64,000 nt of DNA from CAIWHR01 sp963813415 (GTDB lineage Bacteria > Pseudomonadota > Gammaproteobacteria > Burkholderiales > Casimicrobiaceae). Every line of letters starts with the position of its first letter. The first letter of the stretch is position 1. The stretch covers positions 62,001 to 126,000 of the forward strand of contig CAWEYW010000002.1 of assembly GCA_963813415.1 (NCBI GenBank), written 5' to 3'. The notes beneath the pieces are model-generated. The model had not been told where the DNA came from, ran no database searches, and worked only from the letters and a program-made list of their open reading frames with translations. Of this stretch, positions 17,556-25,945 are shown piece after piece. A program made the position numbers and the translations under genes.

Positions 17556-17861
17556 ATGAAGATATTGACCAGGAACGTGCTGCTGATCTCGGCCGTCACG
17601 CTCGCGTTCAGCGGGGCGGTGCGCGCCGACGGCGACGGGGGCGACAACAGCATGAGTCAGTGGACCGGCGAGTCGTACGCCGCATTTCAACGCGGCGAGG
17701 TCGGCGACTTCTACACGGATCCGAACGAGATGGCCGGAACCGACGGGGCGACCGACCAAACGCGCACCGAAGTGGCGACCGCGGCCGCCGGCGTGCACGC
17801 TGGAGCATCGGTGTTCACGGGCCAGCCGGGCAATCCGTTCCGCGACGACACGGCGGCGTAA
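17556..17861 (+). CDS. Small exported protein, copy 2
   Basis: A 101-residue paralogue of the protein at 15816, colinear without gaps. ATG 17556 follows the same GAGGAG site. The signal peptide (LLISAVTLAFSGAVRA) and the core NSMSQWTGESYAAFQRGE are kept, while residues 55-95 differ at about half the positions. Compared with copy 1, acidic and basic residues of the variable part are changed. The intact frame beside decayed neighbours (regulator before, membrane protein after) argues that it is still functional. Function unknown. Confidence 0.75.
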   Translation: MKILTRNVLLISAVTLAFSGAVRADGDGGDNSMSQWTGESYAAFQRGEVGDFYTDPNEMAGTDGATDQTRTEVATAAAGVHAGASVFTGQPGNPFRDDTAA

Positions 17862-18032
17862 GGAATGCCCTGGACGCATGGGCCGCGGCGATCAGCGTCG
17901 CCCGGCCCATCAACACACATCGCTGGAGAACGACGATGATTCCGCACCTTCGATTTGGACCGGTCGCCAACGGCTCGGCGCGCGAAACCAGCTGCCACGG
18001 GGCGAGGCGCGCAACCATCGAAAGGACGCGCC

Positions 18033-18236
18033 ATGAAGTACTGCGACGCTTTCCCGCTGATCTGCGCCTTTGCGCGCTCCACCGTCATGGCGGAGAAGCT
18101 GTTCGCTACGTTCGCTGCCTGGGCCCACGGCGCGCACGCTCCGTGCGAGCGGGACGACATCGCCTCGCGAGCTGGTGGAGCGTCGGCGGCCGCGGTCAAC
18201 GGTATGACGGCAGGCGCGCGCATCGCGCCCACTGAC
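18033..18236 (+). pseudogene. Degraded copy of the small membrane protein
   Basis: The frame from ATG 18033 begins MKYCDAFPLICAFARSTVMA and continues EKLFATFAAWAHGAH, clearly related to the intact protein at 16198. Charged residues now interrupt the membrane segment, the homologous tail VEFEPITVIGHRH is absent, and the frame runs on without a sensible end. It is best read as a pseudogene of the second duplicated unit. Confidence 0.6.
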
Positions 18237-18637
18237 AGCGAGCCGACAGGCGGCGGCGGATGGCCTGGTCGGTTGTACACCACCGAGGGCTGCGGCCGCT
18301 TTCGACGACGTACGCCGCGCACGCGGCTGGTCGAGCATGGAAGCGGTGGTGTCCTACGCAACGCAAATGGGTGCTGGTCGCCTTGCTCACCAAGCCGGGA
18401 GGACCGGTCACCGCCACACCGAATCATGCGGCTGTCATATCGTCGCGCCGCGCGCGCGGAAAACGTGGCGTACAACTCGGCACATCGCCGCGAAGCGCGG
18501 AACGCCTGCCGCACGCGCGACGACGCAATCTGCCGCTGCGCGCCTGCGCACACCTTGACGCCGCCTTCCCCGCAGCAGCACGATAGCAATGCCGCACGCA
18601 CCTCCGAACAACCCGAAGGGTGCGGCAGGGGGGACAC
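18237..18637. other. 400-bp stretch with no supported gene
   Basis: Several open frames cross this stretch, but none has a ribosome site or recognisable motif. It may hold more remnants of the duplicated unit. A weak ACCC-GAA-GGGT palindrome at 18611-18621 lies just before the next gene and is reminiscent of the operators described elsewhere, but its spacer is one base shorter. Confidence 0.35.
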
Positions 18638-19348
18638 ATGTCCATGCAGGGTTTTGCGGCGCGGCTGCCCGGCACGAGAGCGGGCACCGCAATCCTCGCT
18701 CTTGCCTGCGCACTCTTCTGCCTCGCTGCAGCCGGCCCCGCGTGCGCACAGATGGCCGCATCCATGTACGCCGGGCCGTTCTACTCGCTGTGGTATCCGA
18801 CGGCGCGCGACGCGAGCTATTCCTATGCGGGATGGCTCGAGCGATCCGCCGATGGTGGCGCTCCCGATCACACGGTGCTCACCGTTGGCGCGCAGTTCGG
18901 GGTCGCGAACCAGGCCGGCGTTCACCAGATTGCGTTTGGTCTCGCGACCGAAGCGTGGGCGATGCGTGGGTCGCTCTCGATGCTGACGGGTGTCGAAGCG
19001 AGCACCATCAATCTCGAGCCGAACAACGCCTATCGGAAGATCTCGCTCTGGTCGACGTTCAAGAATCGTGTCGACGGGGAGTACCTCACGCCTCCGGCGG
19101 AGGCGATGAACATCAACACCCAGGCTCTGCGCATCGAATCGCAGCCGGGGACCGGGTTCGAGCGCGGGATCGTATTCGCGGAGTTCTCGCTGTTCCCCTC
19201 GACGCGCTTGCCCAGACCCGCGGTGATCGATCTCTCGGAGATCCCCGACGCGCAGATCGGCGACATCGACCTGATCCGCATTCGTGCCGGCGTCGCGCTG
19301 CGTTACGATCCCAAGACCGGGGAGCTGTACCTGTACAAGGCACCCTGA
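18638..19348 (+). CDS. Exported protein of unknown function
   Basis: A 236-residue protein from ATG 18638, five bases after a GGGGGGA ribosome site. Residues 1-37 form a signal peptide (AGTAILALACALFCLAAA, cleavage after ACA). The mature part contains repeated aromatic strand-like segments (MYAGPFYSLWYP, SYSYAGWLERSADGG, FYS) and the tail RYDPKTGELYLYKAP. This looks like a small periplasmic or outer-membrane-associated beta-rich protein. No family is recognised. It stands between the duplicated small-protein region and the convergent frdA gene, and could belong to the same regulon. Confidence 0.6.
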   Translation: MSMQGFAARLPGTRAGTAILALACALFCLAAAGPACAQMAASMYAGPFYSLWYPTARDASYSYAGWLERSADGGAPDHTVLTVGAQFGVANQAGVHQIAFGLATEAWAMRGSLSMLTGVEASTINLEPNNAYRKISLWSTFKNRVDGEYLTPPAEAMNINTQALRIESQPGTGFERGIVFAEFSLFPSTRLPRPAVIDLSEIPDAQIGDIDLIRIRAGVALRYDPKTGELYLYKAP

Positions 19349-19373
19349 CACGGCGTGTCACCGCACGCGCCGC

Positions 19374-21101
19374 TCAGCGCTCGAGCAGGGACTCGCCCGG
19401 CCGGACGCGGGTGAAGCGCACCGGCACCTTCTCGACGGCGATGGTCGCATCGCTGGCGACGCGTACGCGGGTGAACGTCGATGTTGCGAGATCGCCTGCC
19501 TCCGGAAAATCCGCGCGGAAATGGGCGCCGCGTGAATCGTCGCGCGCCAGCGCGGCGCGCACGATCACCTGCGAAACCGCGATGAGATTGGCGAGGTTGA
19601 GCCAGTCGTGCCACGTGAGGTTGTAGGCGCGCGACTGGTCTTGCGGCAGCGCGACACGCTGGAGCTCGTCGCCGAGCTCGCGCAGTGCGCCAGCCGCGCG
19701 GGTCAGCCCCGCCGCGTCGCGCACGATGCCCGCGTCGTCCCACATCACGTCGTAGAGTCGCTCGCGCACGCGCTCCAGGGCGCGCGGTGCGGAGACCACA
19801 GGAGCCCGGAATGGCTGCTCCGCGCGGTCGATCGCGGCGGACAGCGCGGCCGCATCGGGTTCGCGCCACGGGACTTCGCCGGCGAGCCACGCGGCGATGC
19901 TGTCGCCGGCAATGCCGCCGAACACGGTCGAGTTCGCCACGCCATTGCCGCCGAGCCGGTTCGCACCGTGCACGCCGCCCGAATCCTCGCCGGCGACGAA
20001 CAGTCCGGCGCGTTCGGTGGCGCAATCGAGGCCGAATTCCACGCCGCCCATCATGTAGTGCGCCGTAGGCACGACTTCCACCTGCCCCGCCGCGAGGTCG
20101 AACCCGCAGTCGGCGCACCGCTCGACCATGCCCTTGAACTGGCGCCGGACATTGGCGGGGCCGAGATGGCCCATGCTGAGCCACACCCCGCCGTTGGGCG
20201 TCGTGCGTCCCGCGCGCATTTCCGCGAAGATGCCGCGCGAAACGATGTCGCGCGTCGCCCGCTCGCCGCGCTCGTCGTAGCGGCTCATGAACCGCTCGCC
20301 GTTGCCGTCGAGCAGATAGCCGCCGGCGCCGCGCAAGCCCTCCTCGAGCACCGTGCCGGTCATGCGGGTCTGCGTGCCCGCGAGCAATCCCGTCGGATGG
20401 AACTGCACCATTTCCATATCCCGCAGCGGTAGGCCCAGGCGCAATGCCATGCCCAGTCCGTCGCAGCTCTTGTCGCCCGACGGCGTGTGGAACTTGTACA
20501 TCGTCGGCCCGCCACCGGTCGCGAGCAGCACCGCGCGTGCCTGCACGAACAGGTAATCGCCGCTGCGCAAATCGACGAGCAGCACCCCCGCAAGCTCGCC
20601 ATGCGCGTCGATGATGAAGTCCAGCGCGCGGCACTCTTCCAGGCGGTGTATGCCGCGTGCCCAGACCTGTTCCGAGAGCCGGTTGATGATCTCGATGCCG
20701 GTGAGATCGCCCTTGTGCACCGTGCGATCGAACGTCTGTCCGGCAAAGGCTTTCTGGTGCACGGTGCCGTCGGCGTTGCGGTCGAAGAAGCAGCCGAGCT
20801 CGTTCTCCAGCTCGTGGATGCGCTCCACCGCGCCGTTCACGAGCGTCCACGCGAGGTCCTGGTCGGGCAGCCATTTGCCGCCTTCGATCGTGTCCATGAA
20901 ATGGCGCTCGACCGAGTCGCCCGGAGCGAGCGCGACGTTGTAGCCGCCCTGCACCATGCGCGTGCACCCGCACTTGCCGAGGAGACCCTTGACCGCGATC
21001 GTGACATGCAGCGCGGGATTGGCGCTTTGCGCATGCAGGGCAGCGAACAACCCCGCACCACCCGCACCGAGGATCAGGAGATCAGTGCGAAGCCGCTGCA
21101 C
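19374..21101 (-). CDS. Fumarate reductase/succinate dehydrogenase-like flavoprotein
   Basis: Catalytic FAD subunit that interconverts succinate and fumarate or a related dicarboxylate pair. The 575 residues start LLILGAGGAGLFAALHA (FAD motif), contain QFHPTG, GLRGAGGYLLDGNGERFM and the C-terminal GEDSGGVHGANRLGGN. The His that carries covalent FAD in SdhA/FrdA (SHT-x3-QGG) aligns with Cys46 (CT-x3-QGG), so attachment is either absent or unusual. GTG 21101 is used because an in-frame stop lies 9 bases upstream. It is the last gene of the minus operon with class I fumarase, two membrane anchors and the iron-sulfur subunit, separated from the fumarase beta gene by 81 bases. Confidence 0.82.
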   Translation of the reverse strand: MQRLRTDLLILGAGGAGLFAALHAQSANPALHVTIAVKGLLGKCGCTRMVQGGYNVALAPGDSVERHFMDTIEGGKWLPDQDLAWTLVNGAVERIHELENELGCFFDRNADGTVHQKAFAGQTFDRTVHKGDLTGIEIINRLSEQVWARGIHRLEECRALDFIIDAHGELAGVLLVDLRSGDYLFVQARAVLLATGGGPTMYKFHTPSGDKSCDGLGMALRLGLPLRDMEMVQFHPTGLLAGTQTRMTGTVLEEGLRGAGGYLLDGNGERFMSRYDERGERATRDIVSRGIFAEMRAGRTTPNGGVWLSMGHLGPANVRRQFKGMVERCADCGFDLAAGQVEVVPTAHYMMGGVEFGLDCATERAGLFVAGEDSGGVHGANRLGGNGVANSTVFGGIAGDSIAAWLAGEVPWREPDAAALSAAIDRAEQPFRAPVVSAPRALERVRERLYDVMWDDAGIVRDAAGLTRAAGALRELGDELQRVALPQDQSRAYNLTWHDWLNLANLIAVSQVIVRAALARDDSRGAHFRADFPEAGDLATSTFTRVRVASDATIAVEKVPVRFTRVRPGESLLER

Positions 21102-21182
21102 GGGGATCCATCACGGACGGAAGCGATTGCAGTGTGTACACCCGCGCTGCGCGATCCTGCGGATCGGCGGAGATGACACCTT

Positions 21183-21794
21183 TCACGACTCGACCCCGAG
21201 CCGCGCCAGCACCGCGGCGCGGCGCGCATTGGCGTTGTCCGCGACGACATCGTAGAGACTGCCGCCGTGCGCATCCATGGCAACGAGCAGCGGACCGAAG
21301 TCGTGCACCCGGAACCGCCACAGGCTTTCGGGATTGAGATCGTCGAGGTCGACGTCCTCGATGGCATCGATCCAGGTGGTCTCCAGCGCCGCCGTGCCGC
21401 CGATGATCGCGAGATAGACGCCGCCGTGGTTGCGAAAGGCCGTCTGCGACGCCGGCCCCAGCCCGCCCTTGCCGATGATGATGCGCACGCCGTATTGCGT
21501 CATGAGCGGCTCGGTGAAGCGCTCCATGCGGGCGCTCGTGGTGGTGCCGATGCAGACGGATGCGTAGCCCGCCGGGTGCTCCGGCGAGGCGGGAACCTTG
21601 CGTACGTTGGGTGCCGTGTGGATCACCGCCTGCCCGCGCAGGTCGAAGCGCGTCGTCCGCGCGTGGTCGAACATCGCGATCTGGGTCGCGTCGCGAATGC
21701 CGAAAAGCGTTCCCTGCAAAGTCACGGTGTCGTTGACGCGCAGCGTGCGGATCGCCTGCTCGTCGACGGGACAGGACAGTTCGTAATGAGCCAT
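21183..21794 (-). CDS. Class I fumarate hydratase, C-terminal (beta) subunit
   Basis: Small subunit of the two-subunit oxygen-sensitive fumarase family (TtdB/FumA C-terminal type) that adds water to fumarate or related unsaturated diacids such as mesaconate or tartrate products. The 203 residues show NDTVTLQGTLFGIRDATQ, AGYASVCIGTTTSARME, IIIGKGGLG and the conserved LAIIGGTAAL. ATG 21794 starts at MAHYELSCP. The catalytic alpha subunit lies two genes upstream in the same operon, with a small membrane protein gene inserted between them, which is unusual since the two are normally adjacent. Confidence 0.88.
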   Translation of the reverse strand: MAHYELSCPVDEQAIRTLRVNDTVTLQGTLFGIRDATQIAMFDHARTTRFDLRGQAVIHTAPNVRKVPASPEHPAGYASVCIGTTTSARMERFTEPLMTQYGVRIIIGKGGLGPASQTAFRNHGGVYLAIIGGTAALETTWIDAIEDVDLDDLNPESLWRFRVHDFGPLLVAMDAHGGSLYDVVADNANARRAAVLARLGVES

Positions 21795-21807
21795 GGGTAC
21801 CTGTTCG

Positions 21808-22464
21808 CTACGATTGTTGACGCACCATGCGGTGCCGCTCGATCCAGTAGCCCCAGGCAACGAACAGCCAGCCGGCGACGCCGGACCACGCGAGCACCTG
21901 GATGGAGGGTGGCGGCGGCCCGAACACGCTTGCGCAATAGATGGCCGCAAGGATCGCGACAAAGCTCCACCATGCCCAGCGGCCGGTGGCGTCGCGTGGC
22001 CGCGTCGCACGCGCATAGAGCCATGCGCCGCCGACAAAGAACGCCGCCTCGACGATCAGCGTCGCCGGCACCGAATCCCACAAGCCCAGCCCGAGGACAG
22101 CGCTTCCCGGCCAGAGCGGAACATCGGGCCGATGCGAAATCACGTCCAGCGCCCAGTGCGACAGCACCAGCGCGGCGAGGCAGAGCGCACCACGCCGGTC
22201 GCGCCGCAGCAGGTAGTACCCGCCGCCAACCACGGCGGCCCAGAGCGCATCGAACGCGAGGCTGTGCGTGTAGGGGTACCAGACGAACTCCAGCGGGGAT
22301 GCGGCCGTGATGCCCGGCGTGATCCGCACTTCCTCGAGACCCAGCAGGACGAACAACGGCCAGATGCCATCGGCGAACTGCGCCGCGAGCACCAGCGTGC
22401 CCAGCGACGGACGCGGTGCCGCGGATTTGCCGGCCATGGCGACGCCGAAGTGCGCGAGGAACAC
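21808..22464 (-). CDS. Polytopic membrane protein of unknown role
   Basis: A 218-residue protein with five or six hydrophobic helices and His/Asp-bearing segments, HSLAFDALWAA and LSHWALDVISHRPD. These resemble the membrane-bound metal-dependent hydrolase-like (YdjM-type) family. The start is GTG 22464, ten bases after the fumarase alpha stop, and the gene ends 13 bases before fumarase beta, so it is translated within the operon. It has no established link with fumarase; a role in metal supply or membrane association is only a guess. Confidence 0.6.
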   Translation of the reverse strand: MFLAHFGVAMAGKSAAPRPSLGTLVLAAQFADGIWPLFVLLGLEEVRITPGITAASPLEFVWYPYTHSLAFDALWAAVVGGGYYLLRRDRRGALCLAALVLSHWALDVISHRPDVPLWPGSAVLGLGLWDSVPATLIVEAAFFVGGAWLYARATRPRDATGRWAWWSFVAILAAIYCASVFGPPPPSIQVLAWSGVAGWLFVAWGYWIERHRMVRQQS

Positions 22465-22473
22465 CGTGACCGC

Positions 22474-23349
22474 TCAGTAGCCGTACCGCGTTTCGACGTC
22501 GGTCAGGACGGCACTCGCCCGGCGCGCCGAATGGCACTGCATGTTGACCGCGACGGGGTTCATGGTGATGTGCGTCGCTGCGAGCTCGATGTGCACGGCG
22601 AACGCGGTGGCATCGCCGCCGAGACCCTGCGGGCCGATGCCGAGGAGGTTTACCGCCTCGCTCAGGTCCGCCTCGAGCTGCGCACCCTCCGCGTCCGTGC
22701 AATGCGTGCCGAGCGGACGCGTGGCAGCGATCTTCGCCAGGTGCACGCACAGATCCGAGGTGCCGCCGACCCCCACGCCGACGATCGTCGGGGGACACGT
22801 CTTGCCGCCGGCCGCGAGCACGCAGTCGACCACGAAGCGCTTGATCGCGGCCACGCCATCGGCCGGAATGGCCATGCGCAAGAACGAGTTGTTCTCCGAG
22901 CCGCTGCCTTTCGGGATCATCTCGATGCGCACGCCCGCGAGGTCCGGCACGAAATCGATGTGGATCACGGGAACGCCGATACCGCACGACGTGTGCTCGT
23001 TGCGCCGGGTCAGCGGATGCACGACCGACGAACGTAGCGGGTGCTCGCGCGTCGCACGCTCGCAGCCGCGACGGATCGCAGTCTTGAGCGCGACGCCATC
23101 GATGTCCACGCCGGGGCCGATGGCCACGTTGTAAATGGGCAGGCCGGTATCCTGGCACAGGAGGTTGTCGGTACGCTCGGCGACGGCAATGTTCTCGATC
23201 ATCGTGCCGAGAACTGCCTTCGCCGTGGTGCCGGTCTCCTGCGCGGCAAGGCGGCCGAAGCCGGCCTTGATGTCCGGCGGGAGCTGCTTCAGCGCGCGGA
23301 TGTAGAGTTCTTTCGCGGCCTCTTCGATGCGTACGGGGGATATGTTCAT
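22474..23349 (-). CDS. Class I fumarate hydratase, N-terminal (alpha) subunit
   Basis: Catalytic 4Fe-4S subunit of 291 residues. It holds LLCQDTGLPIYNVAIG, RRNEHTSCGIGVPVIHID, KGSGSENNSFLRM, PPTIVGVGVGGTSDLC and GPQGLGGDATAFAVHIE; the three Cys residues that bind the labile cluster are in CQDTG, TSCGIG and a later TCPP segment. ATG 23349 overlaps the stop of the upstream membrane-anchor gene as ATGA, showing operon coupling. Class I enzymes of this kind are known to hydrate mesaconate as well as fumarate, which matters because a glutamate mutase operon lies about 5 kb away. Confidence 0.9.
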   Translation of the reverse strand: MNISPVRIEEAAKELYIRALKQLPPDIKAGFGRLAAQETGTTAKAVLGTMIENIAVAERTDNLLCQDTGLPIYNVAIGPGVDIDGVALKTAIRRGCERATREHPLRSSVVHPLTRRNEHTSCGIGVPVIHIDFVPDLAGVRIEMIPKGSGSENNSFLRMAIPADGVAAIKRFVVDCVLAAGGKTCPPTIVGVGVGGTSDLCVHLAKIAATRPLGTHCTDAEGAQLEADLSEAVNLLGIGPQGLGGDATAFAVHIELAATHITMNPVAVNMQCHSARRASAVLTDVETRYGY

Positions 23350-23723
23350 GATCGCAGGAGATTGAGACCGAACGAAAGCGCGCACACCAGCGCCACGCCA
23401 AGCACCACCGCGATCACGGTGGGCTGCCAGGACGCGCGCCAGGCGCGCAACTCGGCGAACATCAGGCGGAGTCCACCCGCAGTGTGCGCGGCGAGCAGGA
23501 AGACCAGCACGATCTCCGAGGCGCGCACCAGCGGCTGATCGGTCCACGACAGAAAGCCGTCCAGCGCGGCCTCGCTGGTCAGCGCTTTCCCGAGCACGAT
23601 GAAATGCGCGGGCAGGAATACCGTGAGTGCAATGCCCGACACGCGATGCAGCGCAAACGCCCACCAGCCGGCATGACCGCGTACCCGCCAATCCGGTGCC
23701 AGCTGCAGTGGTCGCGCGTTCAT
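23346..23723 (-). CDS. Succinate dehydrogenase/fumarate reductase cytochrome b anchor
   Basis: A 125-residue integral membrane protein with three helices. The segment HRVSGIALTVFLPAHF matches the SdhC pattern of haem- and quinone-binding residues, and AHTAGGLRLMFAE carries a second conserved His. It would anchor the flavoprotein and iron-sulfur subunits to the inner membrane and pass electrons to or from quinone. It lies between a second anchor gene and fumarase alpha, with a four-base overlap with the latter. Confidence 0.8.
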   Translation of the reverse strand: MNARPLQLAPDWRVRGHAGWWAFALHRVSGIALTVFLPAHFIVLGKALTSEAALDGFLSWTDQPLVRASEIVLVFLLAAHTAGGLRLMFAELRAWRASWQPTVIAVVLGVALVCALSFGLNLLRS

Positions 23724-23757
23724 CGCGAGGCCCGGTGATCCGCAACGGTCACCGCGC

Positions 23758-24102
23758 TCATGCCGTCGTCACCGCGAGTACTGCCCGGAGGCCGCCCACG
23801 AGGAGCAGGACGCCGATGGCCAGCGCGAGCACGTCCAGCGTTCGTCCCTGCCGCCCGCCCAGTTCCCCGACGGCGGTCCGGATGCCGAGCGGCGCATGAA
23901 TGGAGACGGCGACGACGAAGATCCCATAGAAGCCCGCCCATGCGGCGCTGCCACGCGTGCGACCGAGGATTTCCGCGGCCGTCAAGCCGCCCCGCACCGC
24001 CACCACCATCGTGACGAGATGCACCACCACGCAAAGCGCCAGCACCGCGGCGCTGCCACGCGAGGCCAACCAGAGCAGCGCTTGGCGGCGCGCGGGGCTC
24101 AT
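23758..24102 (-). CDS. Second small membrane anchor (SdhD/FrdD-like)
   Basis: A 114-residue protein with three hydrophobic helices; the first contains VVHLVTMVV and the second SIHAPLG, so each has a His that could bind haem. ATG 24102 (MSPARRQALL) gives a normal short N-terminus; a GTG at 24135 would overlap the iron-sulfur subunit gene but has no ribosome site. Its place directly after the iron-sulfur subunit and before the SdhC-like gene supports a role as the partner anchor. Sequence identity to known SdhD cannot be checked here. Confidence 0.65.
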   Translation of the reverse strand: MSPARRQALLWLASRGSAAVLALCVVVHLVTMVVAVRGGLTAAEILGRTRGSAAWAGFYGIFVVAVSIHAPLGIRTAVGELGGRQGRTLDVLALAIGVLLLVGGLRAVLAVTTA

Positions 24103-24118
24103 TGCTTCAGCGCCCGGT

Positions 24119-24865
24119 TCATTCGAACTCACCACGCAATGCGGCGACCGCGCTCGCGCGCTTGAGTCCGGCGATCGATTCGGTGGGTGTCAGCTGCTTC
24201 GGACACCGCTCGGTGCAGGTCTGCTGGGTATGACAGGCATGGCAGCCCGCATCGCCGGCGACGGCGGCCAGGCGCGGGATGCGTGCGCCGTCACGCACGT
24301 CGTTGTGCAGCGTCCACGCGCGATTGAGCGCCGCGGGCCCGAGATAGGCGGGATTCCACGTGACCACGTCGCAGCTTGCATAGCACACGGCGCAGCCGAT
24401 GCACTCGATCGCCGCATCGATCGCGCGACGCCGGGGCGACTCCGGGGCGACGGTGGCGAACGGCTCGTGACGCGTTGCCGTCGGTGCGAACTGTCCCTTG
24501 GCGCGGGCCCATTTGTCGAAGAACTCACGCATATCCGTGACGAGGTCGCGGACGATCGGCAGGTTGGCGAGGGGGGCGATTTCCAGGCACCCGTCGCGGG
24601 CCACGGCCTGCACGTGCGTGCGGCAGGTCCAGCGCGCCTTGCCGTTGACCGTCATCGCGCACGATCCGCACATGCCGACGCGGCAGGCAAAGCGATAGGC
24701 GAGCGTCGGATCGAGCTCGCGCTGGATGTACGTGACGACGTCGAGCACCGTCTGGCTTGGCGCCGGTGGAACCTCGTAGGCCACGTAGCGACCCTCGCCG
24801 GTGCGGTTGGTCCGAAAGACGCGGATCTGCAGCGGCGCGACGGTGGATGGCGAGGGCTGGCTCAT
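24119..24865 (-). CDS. Succinate dehydrogenase/fumarate reductase iron-sulfur subunit
   Basis: A 248-residue electron-transfer subunit. The plant-type 2Fe-2S site is CRVGMCGSC followed by a Cys in RWTCRTH; the C-terminal ferredoxin-like part has CIGCAVCYASC for 4Fe-4S and CHACHTQQTCTERCPK for the remaining cluster. ATG 24865 (MSQPSPST) is preferred over the in-frame ATG at 24916, which would start inside the promoter area shared with the divergent phosphotransacetylase. It is the first gene of the minus operon of seven genes ending at frdA. Confidence 0.9.
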   Translation of the reverse strand: MSQPSPSTVAPLQIRVFRTNRTGEGRYVAYEVPPAPSQTVLDVVTYIQRELDPTLAYRFACRVGMCGSCAMTVNGKARWTCRTHVQAVARDGCLEIAPLANLPIVRDLVTDMREFFDKWARAKGQFAPTATRHEPFATVAPESPRRRAIDAAIECIGCAVCYASCDVVTWNPAYLGPAALNRAWTLHNDVRDGARIPRLAAVAGDAGCHACHTQQTCTERCPKQLTPTESIAGLKRASAVAALRGEFE

Positions 24866-24950
24866 ATCGACGACCTGAAGCCGCGGCGCCGAGGACGCGG
24901 TGCGGCCAAAGCGCAATGATACTCACAAGCGACTGGTCCGAGGCCGCGCG

Positions 24951-25937
24951 ATGACGGGAATCGAGCACGTCGCCGCGAGGGACCCCGTTGCAGCTATGCT
25001 TGCGAGCAAACGATGTCGATGGAGTGTCGCCTTGCCCAAGGTCCTCGAGCACTGCATGGAGGCAATCCGTGGTCGCGGGCTGCGCGTCGTGTTTCCCGAG
25101 GGCCACGACGAGAGGATCGTGGCCGCGGCCGCGCAGTTGCGGGAGGCGCGGCTCGCGGAGCCGGTTCTCGTCACCGATCCTGGATCGAGCCAGCGCCTCG
25201 ATGCGTACGCACGGCTCTACCTCGCCGGGCGTCCCGATGCGAACCCGGCAGTCGCGCGCCGGCTTGCCGCGAAGCCCTTGTTCCATGCCGGCCTGATGGT
25301 GAAGGCGGGCGATGCCGATGCCATGGTCGCCGGTGTGGCCAATCCGACGGCGCGCGTCATCGAGGCCGGCATGATGACCGTCGGGCTGGCAGCCGGCATT
25401 GAGACGCCGTCGAGCTTCTTCCTCATGATCACCGGCGAGCGCGCCTTCATCTTTGCGGACTGCGCCGTGAACGCGGACCCCACGGCGGAACAGGTGGCCG
25501 ACATCGCGCTCGCTTCGGCGCGCAGCTGCCGCAGCGTGCTGGGCGAGGAGCCGCGCGTCGCGCTGCTGTCGTTCTCGACCAAGGGCAGCGCCAGGCACGC
25601 CCACGTCGACAAGATGGTTCGGGCGCTCGAGATCGCACGCCGGCGGGCGCCATCGCTCGCCATCGACGGCGAGCTTCAGGCCGATGCCGCGCTGTCCCCC
25701 GCGGTCGCCGCGAAGAAGGTCAAGGACGTCGGCAACGTCGCCGGAAGGGCGAACGTGCTCGTCTTTCCCGACCTCGATGCGGGCAACATCGGCTACAAGC
25801 TCACCCAGTACCTGGGCGGCGCACAGGCGATCGGCCCGGTCCTGCAGGGTTTCGCGCGACCGGTGTCGGACCTGTCGCGCGGCGCGAGCGTGGCGGATAT
25901 CGTCGCGACTGCCGTGCTCGTGCTCGCCCTGGCGTAG
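24951..25937 (+). CDS. pta: Phosphate acetyltransferase
   Basis: Interconverts acetyl-CoA and acetyl phosphate. The 328-residue protein has the short Pta/EutD architecture: GLRVVFPEGHDERIVAAA near the start, MVAGVANPTARVI, FADCAVNADPTAEQVADIA, LLSFSTKGSA and the C-terminal NVLVFPDLDAGNIGYKL and GPVLQGF. ATG 24951 is one of several possible starts (ATG 24996 is also plausible). It is divergent from the dehydrogenase operon and ends eight bases from the convergent citrate synthase. A different-type phosphotransacetylase serves the sulfonate island at 48640. Confidence 0.88.
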   Translation: MTGIEHVAARDPVAAMLASKRCRWSVALPKVLEHCMEAIRGRGLRVVFPEGHDERIVAAAAQLREARLAEPVLVTDPGSSQRLDAYARLYLAGRPDANPAVARRLAAKPLFHAGLMVKAGDADAMVAGVANPTARVIEAGMMTVGLAAGIETPSSFFLMITGERAFIFADCAVNADPTAEQVADIALASARSCRSVLGEEPRVALLSFSTKGSARHAHVDKMVRALEIARRRAPSLAIDGELQADAALSPAVAAKKVKDVGNVAGRANVLVFPDLDAGNIGYKLTQYLGGAQAIGPVLQGFARPVSDLSRGASVADIVATAVLVLALA

Positions 25938-25945
25938 ATGGCCGG

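Noticed and set aside
16531..18637. Transposon or phage origin for the decayed region
   Set aside because: No transposase, integrase, terminal repeats or target duplication; local tandem duplication explains the repeated order.
17955..18986. 343-codon plus frame starting before the degraded membrane-protein copy
   Set aside because: Only the first part resembles the intact paralogue; the rest overlaps the 18638 gene in another frame and has no domain.
17711..19351. 546-codon minus-strand frame across the duplicated region
   Set aside because: It covers exported-protein copy 2 and the 18638 gene, both with ribosome sites and signal peptides on the other strand; its composition is that of an antisense frame.
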